Of a DNA stretch of 64,000 bases, positions 53,892 to 63,355 are shown piece after piece. The DNA comes from an uncultured Saprospiraceae bacterium (GTDB lineage: Bacteria > Bacteroidota > Bacteroidia > Chitinophagales > Saprospiraceae). Location of the stretch: positions 1-64,000 of the forward strand of contig CAKZQC010000021.1 of the NCBI GenBank assembly GCA_937139495.1. The letters are read 5' to 3'. The stretch's first letter is position 1, and every line of letters begins with the position of its first letter. The notes under the pieces were generated by a model, which was not told where the DNA came from, did not search any database, and was given only the letters and a program-made list of their open reading frames with translations. A program made the translations under genes and the position numbers.

Positions 53892-56270
53892 ATGGACACA
53901 CCTACTGATACTGAGATTTCGACTGCGGTCATTCAAGAGCCTATTTCCTTTGATGCTCCTAACCAACTTTATGAGTGGGGCAGCTTCGATTGGGAATACG
54001 AACACCGTATCCAACAGATGTTGACGGCTATGCACCACATCATAAAAGATACCTTGACTACTGGTGACCTGCTCGCCGAACAGTTGCTGTTGCCTGATCT
54101 GCCTGTACATCAACAGCTACAGTCGCAATACTTCCACTTTGTGTGGGTCAATCGTATCAAACAATTGACACTACTACTACGTGATGTAGTACTGGAGCAA
54201 CAAAAAGGAAAAGTAGGATTGTTAGAGCAGGTCTATGACCGTGCGGTTATAGAAGCGAACTGGTCGCAGTCCTTGGCTGCACTACAGCAAGCTCGTCAAG
54301 AGATACAACAATCGGTAGAAAAAGAAACCACTCCTGACACCCTCAGCAAGAAAGCTAAATCTTGGGCTCACCAAACCAATCCTTGGGCTGTTTATCGGGC
54401 TCAATTGGTATTGCTAGAGGAGCAAGCCAATGTATTGGCGACCAACTACAACGCTTTTGCGGAGCTCAAAGGACTTTTTGTCGCTATGGAGAATACCGTG
54501 ACAAGCAATATTGAGTCGTGCAACAATGAACTGGAACACGTCATGGGCAAAATTGATGGCTTGGTGGTTATTCAACAAGAGTTGGAAAAAGATGCCCACT
54601 TTTCGACCGATTTATTGCAACATATTGATAGCATTCTGGCTACTTACCATAACTACGAATATAACTTACCGTTCAAAGAAAAAATGAGCGGATTGCTCGA
54701 TAAATACGAACAACCTTATCGACTCTGTTTCAAAACTAGAGGCGGACTACTCGAACAACGTATAGTATCGCCAAAAAAAGAGATTGCCCAATGGCTTGAT
54801 GCCGAAATATTGCCGTTGCTGTACGAGATTTGGGAAATCACAGAGAACATTCATACGGGTGTGAAGATGATTATCATGAGCATCAAGAATAGAATTACGC
54901 TCCAAAAACAAGAAGGGGTAGATACCCTTCTCAAGGAAATAAACGATATTACCCGACCTCTGATAGGGTTCAAAAGCAATATAGAAGCTGCTCAAAAAGA
55001 TGTACAAGATATTACCGCATTGGTCAATTATAGACTAGATCAGGAGTTTAAACTCTATCCTATCTTTGACGAAAAACGCTACTTTTTGCCTGTTTCGTTA
55101 CAGTCCACCATCAATCAACGCCTTTGGAAAAAACAATCCAATTGGTTGGCAGTAAGCCGTACTTGGTATGACCAAGGGTGGAATAGAATCAAAAAACAAT
55201 ATCAAAAGTGGTCGTATGCCCATCATTTGGGTATTTCGGAAAAAATAGCCCTGTGCATACAAAGTCGTCGCCCCGATGTAGAAAACGTCCATTATATCAA
55301 TATTTTTCAGACCAAAGGCTATGTTGGTGACTCGTTCTTCAGAGGTAGAGGCGAACAAGTGGCTCGTGTAGCAACGCTAGTAGATCGTTGGAAAGAAGGT
55401 ATTCGAGGTTCTCTATTGTTGACTGGCGACCGCTTTTCGGGCAAGACTGTTTTTACGGAAGCGATTGCCCAAAAGTTTTTTGGTAGCAATGTCGTTCGGC
55501 TCGTGCCGAATATAGATGTAGAAGTCAACGGTAGAAAACATACTTTATCGACCGACTTGGTGGAAGCACTCGAAATCGTGGCTCGCCACGGACTCAACAA
55601 ACGTTCCTTGGTCATTATTGACAATCTTGAACTTTGGTGGTCGCCCAAACATCCACTCTACAAAAATGTAGCAGGACTGATTGAACATATTGATCGTTTT
55701 TCTAACCGCTTGTTTTTTGTGGTAACAACCAATGTCAATAATAGAAACCAACTGTTTGAGTTCTCGAATCTGGAGCGTACGTTTCAGGCAGAAATTAACC
55801 TAAACGTTATTACCAAAAAAGCACTACATCAAGCTATTTGGATACGTCATGCCGCTACACACAAGCAATTGATTAACAAAAAAGGCGAAGATTTGCCACC
55901 CAATGTATTTGCCAAAATCGTCAATTATATTTATAAACTATCTAGGGGAAATATTGGCGAAGCACTCAATATATGGGCAAACAGTATGCTCTACATAGAT
56001 GAACATAAGGTGCGCAGCGAGGTCTATGATTATTTGCCGCTGCCCAATTTTCTGAACGACGATTCTATTTTGGTACTCGAAACCGTACTAAAACACAAAA
56101 GAACCAACGAGTATCATTTGCGACAACTGTTTGGTCCTGCCTTTAAGACCCGTTATGCGACAGTTGTACGTCGTCTGGTCAATACAGGCATTCTGACACG
56201 CCAGCTAGATAATTATATCGAAATTACGCCTTCGGTCATCAGTGATTTGGCACAATTGCTAAACAAATAA
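53892..56270 (+). CDS. Large P-loop ATPase with helical N-terminal half, 792 aa
   Basis: ATG at 53892 is the likely start (a TTG at 53883 is in frame). Residues 1-500 are helical and unassigned. The P-loop is GDRFSGKT (about 512-519), the Walker B is VIIDNLELWW (about 573-582) and a winged-helix-like region follows (about 730-792). The overall layout is that of STAND/AAA+ proteins with a helical sensor. It precedes an MscS-like channel gene by 46 bases in the same direction; a functional link is possible. The family is not one I can name. Confidence 0.75.
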   Translation: MDTPTDTEISTAVIQEPISFDAPNQLYEWGSFDWEYEHRIQQMLTAMHHIIKDTLTTGDLLAEQLLLPDLPVHQQLQSQYFHFVWVNRIKQLTLLLRDVVLEQQKGKVGLLEQVYDRAVIEANWSQSLAALQQARQEIQQSVEKETTPDTLSKKAKSWAHQTNPWAVYRAQLVLLEEQANVLATNYNAFAELKGLFVAMENTVTSNIESCNNELEHVMGKIDGLVVIQQELEKDAHFSTDLLQHIDSILATYHNYEYNLPFKEKMSGLLDKYEQPYRLCFKTRGGLLEQRIVSPKKEIAQWLDAEILPLLYEIWEITENIHTGVKMIIMSIKNRITLQKQEGVDTLLKEINDITRPLIGFKSNIEAAQKDVQDITALVNYRLDQEFKLYPIFDEKRYFLPVSLQSTINQRLWKKQSNWLAVSRTWYDQGWNRIKKQYQKWSYAHHLGISEKIALCIQSRRPDVENVHYINIFQTKGYVGDSFFRGRGEQVARVATLVDRWKEGIRGSLLLTGDRFSGKTVFTEAIAQKFFGSNVVRLVPNIDVEVNGRKHTLSTDLVEALEIVARHGLNKRSLVIIDNLELWWSPKHPLYKNVAGLIEHIDRFSNRLFFVVTTNVNNRNQLFEFSNLERTFQAEINLNVITKKALHQAIWIRHAATHKQLINKKGEDLPPNVFAKIVNYIYKLSRGNIGEALNIWANSMLYIDEHKVRSEVYDYLPLPNFLNDDSILVLETVLKHKRTNEYHLRQLFGPAFKTRYATVVRRLVNTGILTRQLDNYIEITPSVISDLAQLLNK

Positions 56271-56316
56271 AAAAACAGCTATTCGACAGTTGTCGGGTAT
56301 TTAAACTCCTATTTTT

Positions 56317-57048
56317 ATGGAACAATTCTTACTAGGTCATGCTTCTTGGTACGCTCTATTTTTAGTAGTGGGCTTGTTGTTGGCTTTTTATTTTGTATTG
56401 ATTCTGGTACAACGCCAACTGGATCAGCTCTCGATGGGAGCTTCCACCAAGAACACCTTGACCACTATCTTTCGCCGCATTTTACTTTTCTACACGCCTT
56501 TTGCGGTACTGCTTGCTATCGGTATTTTTGGAGCGATTAGTCCGCTCTGGAACGGTATTTTATTGCTGTTAGTCATCGCTATTTCTTTTCCGCTGCTGCG
56601 CAATTACTGGATAGGAATATTGCTACAATACGACAGCAACTTTCATATTGGCAAAGGAATTTGGGTCGGTAGTACCAAGGGCGATATTAATAAAATGAAC
56701 GCACTCGGCATCTATATTATGACTGCCAATGGCATACAATATTTCAGCTACTCGCACATACAGCAAGACGGATTTAGTTTGGTTGCCGACAATGACACCA
56801 AAGAATATTGCTATCTCAATATCCACTCGACCGACAAGACTGATATTCACAATAGAGAAACGACACAAAACTTGTTTCACAAACTACTACAAACCCCTTA
56901 CTTAGATACTCGTTTTAGTCCTGTATTTGTGGAGCAAAAAGAAAACCAGCACTTGCAAGTAAAAGTACTGCTACGTCCTGGAGGACACAAGAAAGAAATT
57001 GTTGCCTTAATAGAAACTTGGAATTACCATTGTACGCTTTCGTACTAA
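56317..57048 (+). CDS. MscS-like mechanosensitive-channel-family protein, 243 aa
   Basis: Three or four membrane helices are visible (about residues 12-34, 50-75, 78-98). A beta domain follows with DSNFHIGKGIWVGSTKGDINKMNALGIYI and NGIQYFSYSHIQQ, the layout of the MscS pore-proximal beta domain (G..v..i....G.V..I). The assignment is by pattern and I am moderately sure. The upstream AAA-like ATPase gene could be a partner. Confidence 0.6.
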   Translation: MEQFLLGHASWYALFLVVGLLLAFYFVLILVQRQLDQLSMGASTKNTLTTIFRRILLFYTPFAVLLAIGIFGAISPLWNGILLLLVIAISFPLLRNYWIGILLQYDSNFHIGKGIWVGSTKGDINKMNALGIYIMTANGIQYFSYSHIQQDGFSLVADNDTKEYCYLNIHSTDKTDIHNRETTQNLFHKLLQTPYLDTRFSPVFVEQKENQHLQVKVLLRPGGHKKEIVALIETWNYHCTLSY

Positions 57049-57147
57049 TTTCATCGTTATTCACGCTAAGGTTGTTTGCTGCTGTATCGAAATTCAGTCC
57101 ACAAAACAACTTTGCTTTTCAGAAAAAAACAATAAAATATAAATAGC

Positions 57148-58434
57148 ATGTTTTATTTAAGTTCCATGATAGATTTATCGGAAGAATATACGCAGATTAT
57201 TCTAGCGTCTTTAGTTATTATTATTTCCTTCTTTTTTGGCGAAGTTTCCAAAAAAACTAACATTCCTTCTGTACTCCTACTCATTATATTGGGTATATTA
57301 GGCAAAATAGCCATGGAACAAGCTGGAATTGACATAGACCCCATGCCTGTACTCAAAGCATTGGGAGCGATTGGATTGATTATGATTGTGCTAGAGGCTG
57401 CTTTGGAGCTGGAGCTCAAATACGAAAAACTCTGGCCTATCCTCAAAGCCTTTGGGATAGCTCTGGTTGGATTAGTGGCTTCTACTTGGATAGCCGCCTA
57501 TATTCTACACGAAAATATTGATGGCATGAGTATGGAAATGGCTTGGATATATGCTACGCCACTTTCGGTTCTATCCAGTGCTATTATTATTCCGAGTGTC
57601 GAATCATTATCTCCTATCAAGAAAGAATTTCACGTTTATGAGAGTACTTTTTCGGATATTATTGGCATTATGTTATTTTACTTTCTGCTCGACAAAGTAC
57701 AAGCAGCTCCTGATGATAATGTAGTACTAGGTTTTTTCGGAAACTTAGGTCTGACGATTGTCATTTCGGTTGTAGCCAGTTATGTTCTGATTCTTATTTT
57801 TCAGAAAATAAGTAGCCATGCCAAGCTATTTTTACTAATTTCTGTCTTATTACTACTCTATTCTTTAGGCAAAAAAATACACCTTTCACCGCTAATTATT
57901 ATCCTAACGTTCGGATTAACGATAGGTAATGTGGGCGTATTTTTTAGAGGCAAACTCAATGCTTGGCTTGACAAGACAAAAGCCAAAGAACTCTATGAGG
58001 ATTTGCATATTGTGACGGTCGAAACAGCGTTTGTAGTACGTACATTCTTTTTCGTTATTTTCGGGCTTTCCATTTCATTAGCTTCCCTATTGAGCCTCAA
58101 AGTAGCGATTATTAGTGGTCTGATTTTATTGTCTATTTATATCCTCCGTTTCATTACTTTACGTCTTCTTTTGGGCAAAGATATTGTACCACAGTTGTTC
58201 ATTGCTCCTAGAGGATTGATTACGGTATTGTTATTTTATGCTATTCCAGAAGAATTGAAAATAGCAGGTTTTGATGCAGGTATTTTGCTCTTCATCATCA
58301 TTGCTACTAGTGTTGTCATGACCTTTGCACTGATCTACGACAAGCGTCGCAAAGGCAAAGCAATAGACCAAGCCAAAGGAGTAGAAATAGGGTACAGCAC
58401 TTGGAAAGCACCTGTTATTGAAGAAGAAAAATAA
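57148..58434 (+). CDS. Monovalent cation:proton antiporter, CPA1 family (NhaP-like)
   Basis: 428 residues with about 11-12 membrane helices, characteristic of the Na+/H+ exchanger domain. The central helix pair includes SDIIGIMLFY (near 168-177), the likely cation-binding Asp, and a later FVVRTFFFVIFGLSI (near 289-303) with the conserved Arg. The basic end follows a final helix. It exchanges Na+ or K+ for protons. The gene stands alone in this strand order, between the MscS-like gene and nadD. Confidence 0.85.
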   Translation: MFYLSSMIDLSEEYTQIILASLVIIISFFFGEVSKKTNIPSVLLLIILGILGKIAMEQAGIDIDPMPVLKALGAIGLIMIVLEAALELELKYEKLWPILKAFGIALVGLVASTWIAAYILHENIDGMSMEMAWIYATPLSVLSSAIIIPSVESLSPIKKEFHVYESTFSDIIGIMLFYFLLDKVQAAPDDNVVLGFFGNLGLTIVISVVASYVLILIFQKISSHAKLFLLISVLLLLYSLGKKIHLSPLIIILTFGLTIGNVGVFFRGKLNAWLDKTKAKELYEDLHIVTVETAFVVRTFFFVIFGLSISLASLLSLKVAIISGLILLSIYILRFITLRLLLGKDIVPQLFIAPRGLITVLLFYAIPEELKIAGFDAGILLFIIIATSVVMTFALIYDKRRKGKAIDQAKGVEIGYSTWKAPVIEEEK

Positions 58435-58489
58435 TAAAGGTGTACTAGATTTTTGACTTTCGACTTTTAACCTAACAATCTAATATTTC

Positions 58490-59068
58490 ATGAAAATAGG
58501 ACTCTTTTTTGGTTCGTTTAATCCTGTACATTCAGGGCATTTGATGATAGCCAACTACTTGGTAGAACACAGCCAGCTGGAAGAACTATGGATGGTGGTC
58601 ACCCCACATAATCCACACAAAAACAGGGCAACATTAGCAGACGATTTTGATCGATTGAGTTTGGTAGAAATTGCGACGCGGCAGCAGCCCAATATCAAGG
58701 CTTGTGATATTGAGTTTTTGTTACCCAAACCTTCTTATACTATTGATACACTGGTTTATTTGCAAGAAAAATATCCCGAACACGAATTTGTACTAATCAT
58801 AGGAGGTGATAATTTGGCGAGTTTTCCCAAGTGGAAAAACTATGAAATTATCTTGCGAGATTTTGAATTGCTAGTGTATAAACGCCCTGATTATGAATTG
58901 GGCGAGCTACAGCATCACCCCAAAGTTACATTGGTTGATGCTCCTATGATGCAAATTTCCTCTTCTTTTATTCGTAAACTGATTAGAGAAAAAAAATCAA
59001 TTGCCTATTGGGTGCCTGCTACCGTGCAGGAAGAAATAGAAAGAAGTGGACTCTATGCAAGCATTTAA
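58490..59068 (+). CDS. nadD: Nicotinate-nucleotide adenylyltransferase
   Basis: The nucleotidyltransferase motif GSFNPVHSGH (residues 8-17) and the C-terminal ISSSFIR (near 162-168) are diagnostic. 192 residues is typical. It makes deamido-NAD from nicotinate mononucleotide, a step in NAD synthesis. Its 3' end overlaps the LRR gene by 14 bases. Confidence 0.95.
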   Translation: MKIGLFFGSFNPVHSGHLMIANYLVEHSQLEELWMVVTPHNPHKNRATLADDFDRLSLVEIATRQQPNIKACDIEFLLPKPSYTIDTLVYLQEKYPEHEFVLIIGGDNLASFPKWKNYEIILRDFELLVYKRPDYELGELQHHPKVTLVDAPMMQISSSFIRKLIREKKSIAYWVPATVQEEIERSGLYASI

Positions 59069-60128
59069 AAAAATTGGTTATTTAGGTTTGTTGCTCAGTA
59101 GTTGTTGGTATTGCATTAGCTGCCAATCGCCACCACCTGCATCGGAGTCAACAAGCAGCCCTATATTATCCAATTTTGGCAAAAAATTGCTACAAGAACA
59201 AGCCCAAACCGAAAACGATATTGCACACCAAGTTTGGTTAGAATCGGTGCCTAAGCTGCCCGAGTTGTTTGAGGCTACTTGCTTCCAGATGCAAACATCA
59301 GCTCTGCAAGCAGGTGCCTATCAGTCGATACAGCCGATTGCGAACAAAACAAGAACGCCCTACGATACCACCATTACTTATCTTGACTTATCCCGCCAAA
59401 ATTTATACTATATTCCTGACCGTATTGGCAACTATACCCGACTCAAATACCTATCCTTTCGCTACAATCAGATACAAGCCATCAATCCACGTATGGCACG
59501 TTGTACGGCATTGCGTCGATTGGACTTATCGTCCAACCAGCTACAAGATGTTCCTTTTGGAGTGGTTTATTTGAGTCAAATTCATCAACTAAATCTCACC
59601 GATAATAAACTAACAGGGCTGCCTAATTTTTTTGGTGGCTTATCCAATCTACGAGTATTGGATATCAGCAACCTGCACACACAAATGGCAAGCGGCTACA
59701 ATAATATTCAGCAATTGCCGCCCGTATTATTGCGTATGCCACAATTGCAAAAGTTGTTTTTGGATAGATTGCCACTGACTAGCTTGCCTAGTCGATTGTA
59801 TCAAATGAAACGCCTACAAGTAGTTAGTCTTAATGGAGCTAGACTGCTGAATTTGTCACAAGCTTTTGACGCATTGAGTCAAGTAGAAAATTTAATTGCC
59901 CTTGACTTGTCGTTTTTGGGCAGACGTAAGCTACCTACTAGTATTGCCAAACTGCAACAACTCAAAATATTGATTTGGCATGAAAACAATGGTATAAATA
60001 CTGCTTTTGTAGCGGAGCTACAAAGGCTCCTCCCAAACTGTAAGATTTATTACGGCACCGAAAATACGCCCTTCTTACGTGGCAATTCTATTGAAACACT
60101 GTTGGAAGCTGGATTGAAACAGGACTAA
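59055..60128 (+). CDS. Leucine-rich-repeat lipoprotein, 357 aa
   Basis: I use ATG at 59055; GTG at 59046 is in frame. The signal is lipoprotein-like (LLSSCWYCISCQ), so the mature protein is membrane-anchored. At least eight LRRs of about 23 residues run from about residue 100 to 320, with the pattern LxxLxLSxNxLxxxP (for example LRRLDLSSNQLQDVP). The gene overlaps nadD by 14 bases. The LRR face may bind proteins or carbohydrates outside the cell. Confidence 0.85.
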   Translation: MQAFKKIGYLGLLLSSCWYCISCQSPPPASESTSSPILSNFGKKLLQEQAQTENDIAHQVWLESVPKLPELFEATCFQMQTSALQAGAYQSIQPIANKTRTPYDTTITYLDLSRQNLYYIPDRIGNYTRLKYLSFRYNQIQAINPRMARCTALRRLDLSSNQLQDVPFGVVYLSQIHQLNLTDNKLTGLPNFFGGLSNLRVLDISNLHTQMASGYNNIQQLPPVLLRMPQLQKLFLDRLPLTSLPSRLYQMKRLQVVSLNGARLLNLSQAFDALSQVENLIALDLSFLGRRKLPTSIAKLQQLKILIWHENNGINTAFVAELQRLLPNCKIYYGTENTPFLRGNSIETLLEAGLKQD

Positions 60129-60132
60129 AAAC

Positions 60133-60435
60133 ATGTATTACCTACTCCTTTTTTTTGCCGTTATAGGTATGGCTACAGTAGCTGTGTTTTTGTGTTTTTG
60201 TTACAAACAATATTTTAGCTTACCTGTTTTTATCGTCAAGCCTAAAATACAACAGCATTTAGATAAATATTATACAGGTGGTTTGCAAATAAGCACAATC
60301 AAAAAATATTATTGTCCTGATTTATTTCATCAATTCGAGGGGTATCAAACTGATATACAAGACAATAAAGGAACTAAAGTAGCCAGTTTTAGTACAGGAC
60401 AAAATTTTTTTTATCTATATCATAGGAAATATTGA
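60133..60435 (+). CDS. Small membrane protein, 100 aa
   Basis: A single N-terminal membrane helix (about residues 3-25, LLLFFAVIGMATVAVFLCFCY) is followed by 70 soluble residues. It follows the LRR gene by 4 bases, so it is probably cotranscribed. Bases near its end (60373-60404) recur at 60771-60796 beyond the repeat region, partly inverted. The gene may have been longer and interrupted by the repeat insertion. Confidence 0.6.
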   Translation: MYYLLLFFAVIGMATVAVFLCFCYKQYFSLPVFIVKPKIQQHLDKYYTGGLQISTIKKYYCPDLFHQFEGYQTDIQDNKGTKVASFSTGQNFFYLYHRKY

Positions 60436-60496
60436 AGCAGCGTAAAATAACAGCAATCCTACTTTAGGATGTATTCTAGGCTAATAATAGTTGTTC

Positions 60497-60717
60497 CAAT
60501 TATATCTTCTCTTCTTTCCATTACCGAAAGAAGCAAAGTCTAGGGCGAATATTACGAAACAAGATACAATCACCTTTCAATACTGACTTCAAGGATGAAC
60601 GAAGTGAACGGCAATACTTGGTATGGCATACCAAGTATTGCCGCTAGCCACGGTGGAACCCCTTGAAGTTTAAACGTATTTTCAAGGGATCGTATTCGCT
60701 TGTTCTCCATAATGCCC
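60497..60717. repeat. Nested-hairpin dispersed repeat, copy 2
   Basis: It shares the small hairpin (60512-60534) and both arms (60543-60594 and 60661-60717) with copy 1 at 25061-25293. Its centre is a different perfect palindrome: ggcaatacttggtatg g cataccaagtattgcc at 60610-60642. The rest of the gap 60436-60858 holds no gene. Confidence 0.75.
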
Positions 60718-60858
60718 CCTTAATGGCACAGCTTTTACTTGGTTTTACACTTTTAAATAATGTTTTTTAGTTTTGTCCTGTACTAAAGTAGCCAGTATAA
60801 ACGCTAGCAAAAAATATGATATAGCTATTTACAAAAAAAAACATACTTCCACCTAAAC

Positions 60859-61881
60859 CTATCGCTGTTGTGCCTCATATACTTTCTGTATAGAATCTTG
60901 TTCCGCCAAGAACTCCTCAACGACTTTGGCGGTACGCTTGCCCAAGTTTTTGAGTCCTGCTCTTGCAGAAATAGAGACTTCGTGGTCAGGGAATTTTGCT
61001 ATGGTTTCTTTATAAATAATGCCTCCTTCTGCTACCAAATCTTGCTGGAGCAATTCCTTGCGAGAAAGCTGGTTATTGATACCTGACATAGGCACGTTGT
61101 CCTTACGCAAATGAATCGTCAGATTAGTATCGTATTCGGCAGCTAGCAGTAGCAATGCCTCTGGGTACAAGTCATAATCAGGATAATCGCTTCTTATTTT
61201 TTCGAGTAACTGTACGGCTATCAAATGATAGTCTAGGCGTACTGCCAAACGAGCCGCCTGCATCGCATAAGAGGGTGCAAAAGGTCCATCTGGCTTGGTT
61301 TTGACATACTTGATGTACGTAAACATCAGCTCACTATACATGGCTTCAGAAGGGTCTGTACCACGCGGCAAATTTTCCATTTCTTGCTGTATCTTTTCGA
61401 TACGATCTACTATTTTTTCTTCTGGTCGCTTAAAAAAATACTTTGCTGTATTGATACCGTTTCCGTTAGGATATTTCTCTTGATAAATTTTGTAGAGTTC
61501 ACCTGCTCGTTCTGGTTGGCGGTCGCCCATTGCACAAATTTTGGCAAGCGTCAAGTAAGTATTTTCAATGAGTGATTCAGGTTGTGCATCGGGATACTCT
61601 CGCAAGACTTTTTCCAGATTGATAATTGCCTCTTCCGAATTGCCACTACGATAATACAGCAGGGCACTTCTGTAGAGATAGAGCGGCGCCCTTTCGTCTT
61701 TAGGATAATCAACGATGTACTCCATATACCCTGCTAACAAGGCTCGCACAAACTGATCGCTGGTATTTCTTTCGACTACTTTTTCGTGTCCTTCTATCAG
61801 CTGTTGTTGGTCATATTTTTTGTTGCTACACGCAACCACAATCAAGCTGCATAGCAGCAATAAAATAGCGTAATTTTTCAT
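60859..61881 (-). CDS. TPR-containing lipoprotein, 340 aa
   Basis: Lipobox VACS (C18) then helical repeats of about 34 residues, typical of TPR or SEL1-like arrays (for example APLYLYRSALLYYRSGNSEEAI near 61-82). The length allows eight or so repeats. It starts directly after the FKBP gene's stop (61882) and follows it in the same transcript. It probably acts as a scaffold in an outer-membrane or periplasmic complex. Confidence 0.75.
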   Translation of the reverse strand: MKNYAILLLLCSLIVVACSNKKYDQQQLIEGHEKVVERNTSDQFVRALLAGYMEYIVDYPKDERAPLYLYRSALLYYRSGNSEEAIINLEKVLREYPDAQPESLIENTYLTLAKICAMGDRQPERAGELYKIYQEKYPNGNGINTAKYFFKRPEEKIVDRIEKIQQEMENLPRGTDPSEAMYSELMFTYIKYVKTKPDGPFAPSYAMQAARLAVRLDYHLIAVQLLEKIRSDYPDYDLYPEALLLLAAEYDTNLTIHLRKDNVPMSGINNQLSRKELLQQDLVAEGGIIYKETIAKFPDHEVSISARAGLKNLGKRTAKVVEEFLAEQDSIQKVYEAQQR

Positions 61882-62766
61882 TTATTGAATACTTAATAAT
61901 TCTACATAAAAAAATAAAGTACTGTTGGGAGCGATCAGTGGCGGACTACCCAAGTTGCCGTAGCCTAGTCTAGGAGGCACCACCAAAAAAGCAGCTCCAT
62001 CAGTTGCCAATAGCTGCACTCCTTCGTTGAGTCCTTCGAGTATGCTCGTACTCCCTACCTCAAACATGAGTGGCTGCATACTGCCAAAGGAGTCATCAAT
62101 TTTTTCGCCTGCTTCGTTGTAGCATATATAATGTATGGCTACCGTGTCGCCCAGACTAGCCGCTTTATCCTTGCCCTTACTATACACCAAGTACTCCAAT
62201 TGGCTCTCTGCCTTTTGGAGATTCTTAATTGTTTTTTGTTGATAATCCGTTATGGTTTGCACCAATTCCTCATTGACCAACTTCATTTGGCTTTCTTGAT
62301 ATGCTATTTCTGCATCTAGTTCTGTTTGGCTTTTGATTGCATATACTTTGTAATAAAAATCAACCCAATCGTCTTCCCCAAACTGATTGGCATAATTACC
62401 CAAAAGCTCAGGAATAGTACTTGCCTTGACCTTGACGTGCAAGCTATCGCCTACGCCCATCAATTGTAGCGACTTGGTAAATACGTTATCAAATTCGGAT
62501 GTTGGTATCTGTACATAGATGGGTTCGCCCTGCCCAAAGGAAGAACTCAAAATAGTAGTTCCTTTTTGTAGTGCGTATGCAATCTGTACTTGCTCGCCTA
62601 TTTGTGGTTTGGCGGCATGGGGATCTTCCCCGAACCATTGATACCAAAATAGCTTTTTTTCGTAGGGTTTGAATCCTTCTAATTGCTGTTTCCACAGAGG
62701 GCGTTGACAAGCACTAATTAGCACCAACAGGACAACGATAAGATATATCTGACTGCGATAATTCAT
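61882..62766 (-). CDS. FKBP-type peptidyl-prolyl isomerase lipoprotein with two FKBP-like domains, 294 aa
   Basis: Lipobox ISAC (C20). Two FKBP-like domains are separated by a coiled-coil linker (about 150-195). The first (about 52-145) has degenerate active-site residues. The second (about 200-294) is better conserved, ending PPRLGYGNLGSPPLIAPNSTLFF. It helps periplasmic folding. It sits between the TPR lipoprotein and the membrane protein genes, all on the same strand. Confidence 0.88.
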   Translation of the reverse strand: MNYRSQIYLIVVLLVLISACQRPLWKQQLEGFKPYEKKLFWYQWFGEDPHAAKPQIGEQVQIAYALQKGTTILSSSFGQGEPIYVQIPTSEFDNVFTKSLQLMGVGDSLHVKVKASTIPELLGNYANQFGEDDWVDFYYKVYAIKSQTELDAEIAYQESQMKLVNEELVQTITDYQQKTIKNLQKAESQLEYLVYSKGKDKAASLGDTVAIHYICYNEAGEKIDDSFGSMQPLMFEVGSTSILEGLNEGVQLLATDGAAFLVVPPRLGYGNLGSPPLIAPNSTLFFYVELLSIQ

Positions 62767-62769
62767 AGG

Positions 62770-63219
62770 TTAGCCCATCTTGCCTCCGTACGCAAGCCAA
62801 TGACCGAATGGCCAAGGAATAGCCGCCAAAATCAATACCAAAGCGACCAAATAACTAAAAAATACGAGCTTGTAACGAGCCGTGTCGTCGGTTTTCTTTT
62901 TGGATACAATATACCCGACCGAGGCAATGATAATGGCGAGCAACATCATCGAAAAATGTTCGACGGTATAAAAACGAGTTACTTTATCGCTCATCGCCGA
63001 AAAATTGACTTTTTTGCCCCAGTTCATGCCATACAAAATCAACCCTAGCAACAACTGAATGTGCAAACTGATAAACGTAAATTTATGTATTTTGAGGTCG
63101 CTGCCACTGTATGCTTTTTTGCTTCTCCAACCCTTAAAAGCCGTCACGATTGCGGCTATCAAAAGCAACAATACAATCCATCTAAATCCAGAATGTAGGT
63201 GTATTAATCCGTTTAGCAT
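62770..63219 (-). CDS. Four-helix membrane protein, 149 aa
   Basis: Membrane helices at about residues 12-29, 48-66, 88-106 and 118-140, with several histidines (H8, H10, H45, H53, H88, H142). The layout resembles cytochrome b561-like or other small haem-binding proteins, but no firm family match is possible by eye. It is the first gene of the operon with FKBP and TPR, with a good promoter (63262-63294). Confidence 0.65.
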   Translation of the reverse strand: MLNGLIHLHSGFRWIVLLLLIAAIVTAFKGWRSKKAYSGSDLKIHKFTFISLHIQLLLGLILYGMNWGKKVNFSAMSDKVTRFYTVEHFSMMLLAIIIASVGYIVSKKKTDDTARYKLVFFSYLVALVLILAAIPWPFGHWLAYGGKMG

Positions 63220-63261
63220 TTTTTCTTGTTTTTATTTTTAATGATAAAGTTGTTTAGGCTG

Positions 63262-63294
63262 CAAAGGTAGCCTTTTTTGCTAGTATTGAACAAC
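63262..63294 (-). promoter_or_regulatory. Bacteroidota-type promoter for the membrane protein-FKBP-TPR operon
   Basis: The minus strand has GTTG (63291-63294), a 21-base spacer and TACCTTTG (63262-63269), with the start codon at 63219. Confidence 0.5.
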
Positions 63295-63304
63295 TTATCA
63301 CATA

Positions 63305-63344
63305 AAAAACACACGACTAACGCAGTAGCTAATCGTGTGTTTTT
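63305..63344 (-). terminator. Terminator of prs
   Basis: The stem acacacgattagc / gttagtcgtgtgt, read on the minus strand, is followed by a T-run. It lies just after the prs stop at 63356. Confidence 0.8.
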
Positions 63345-63355
63345 GGTCTTATTTT

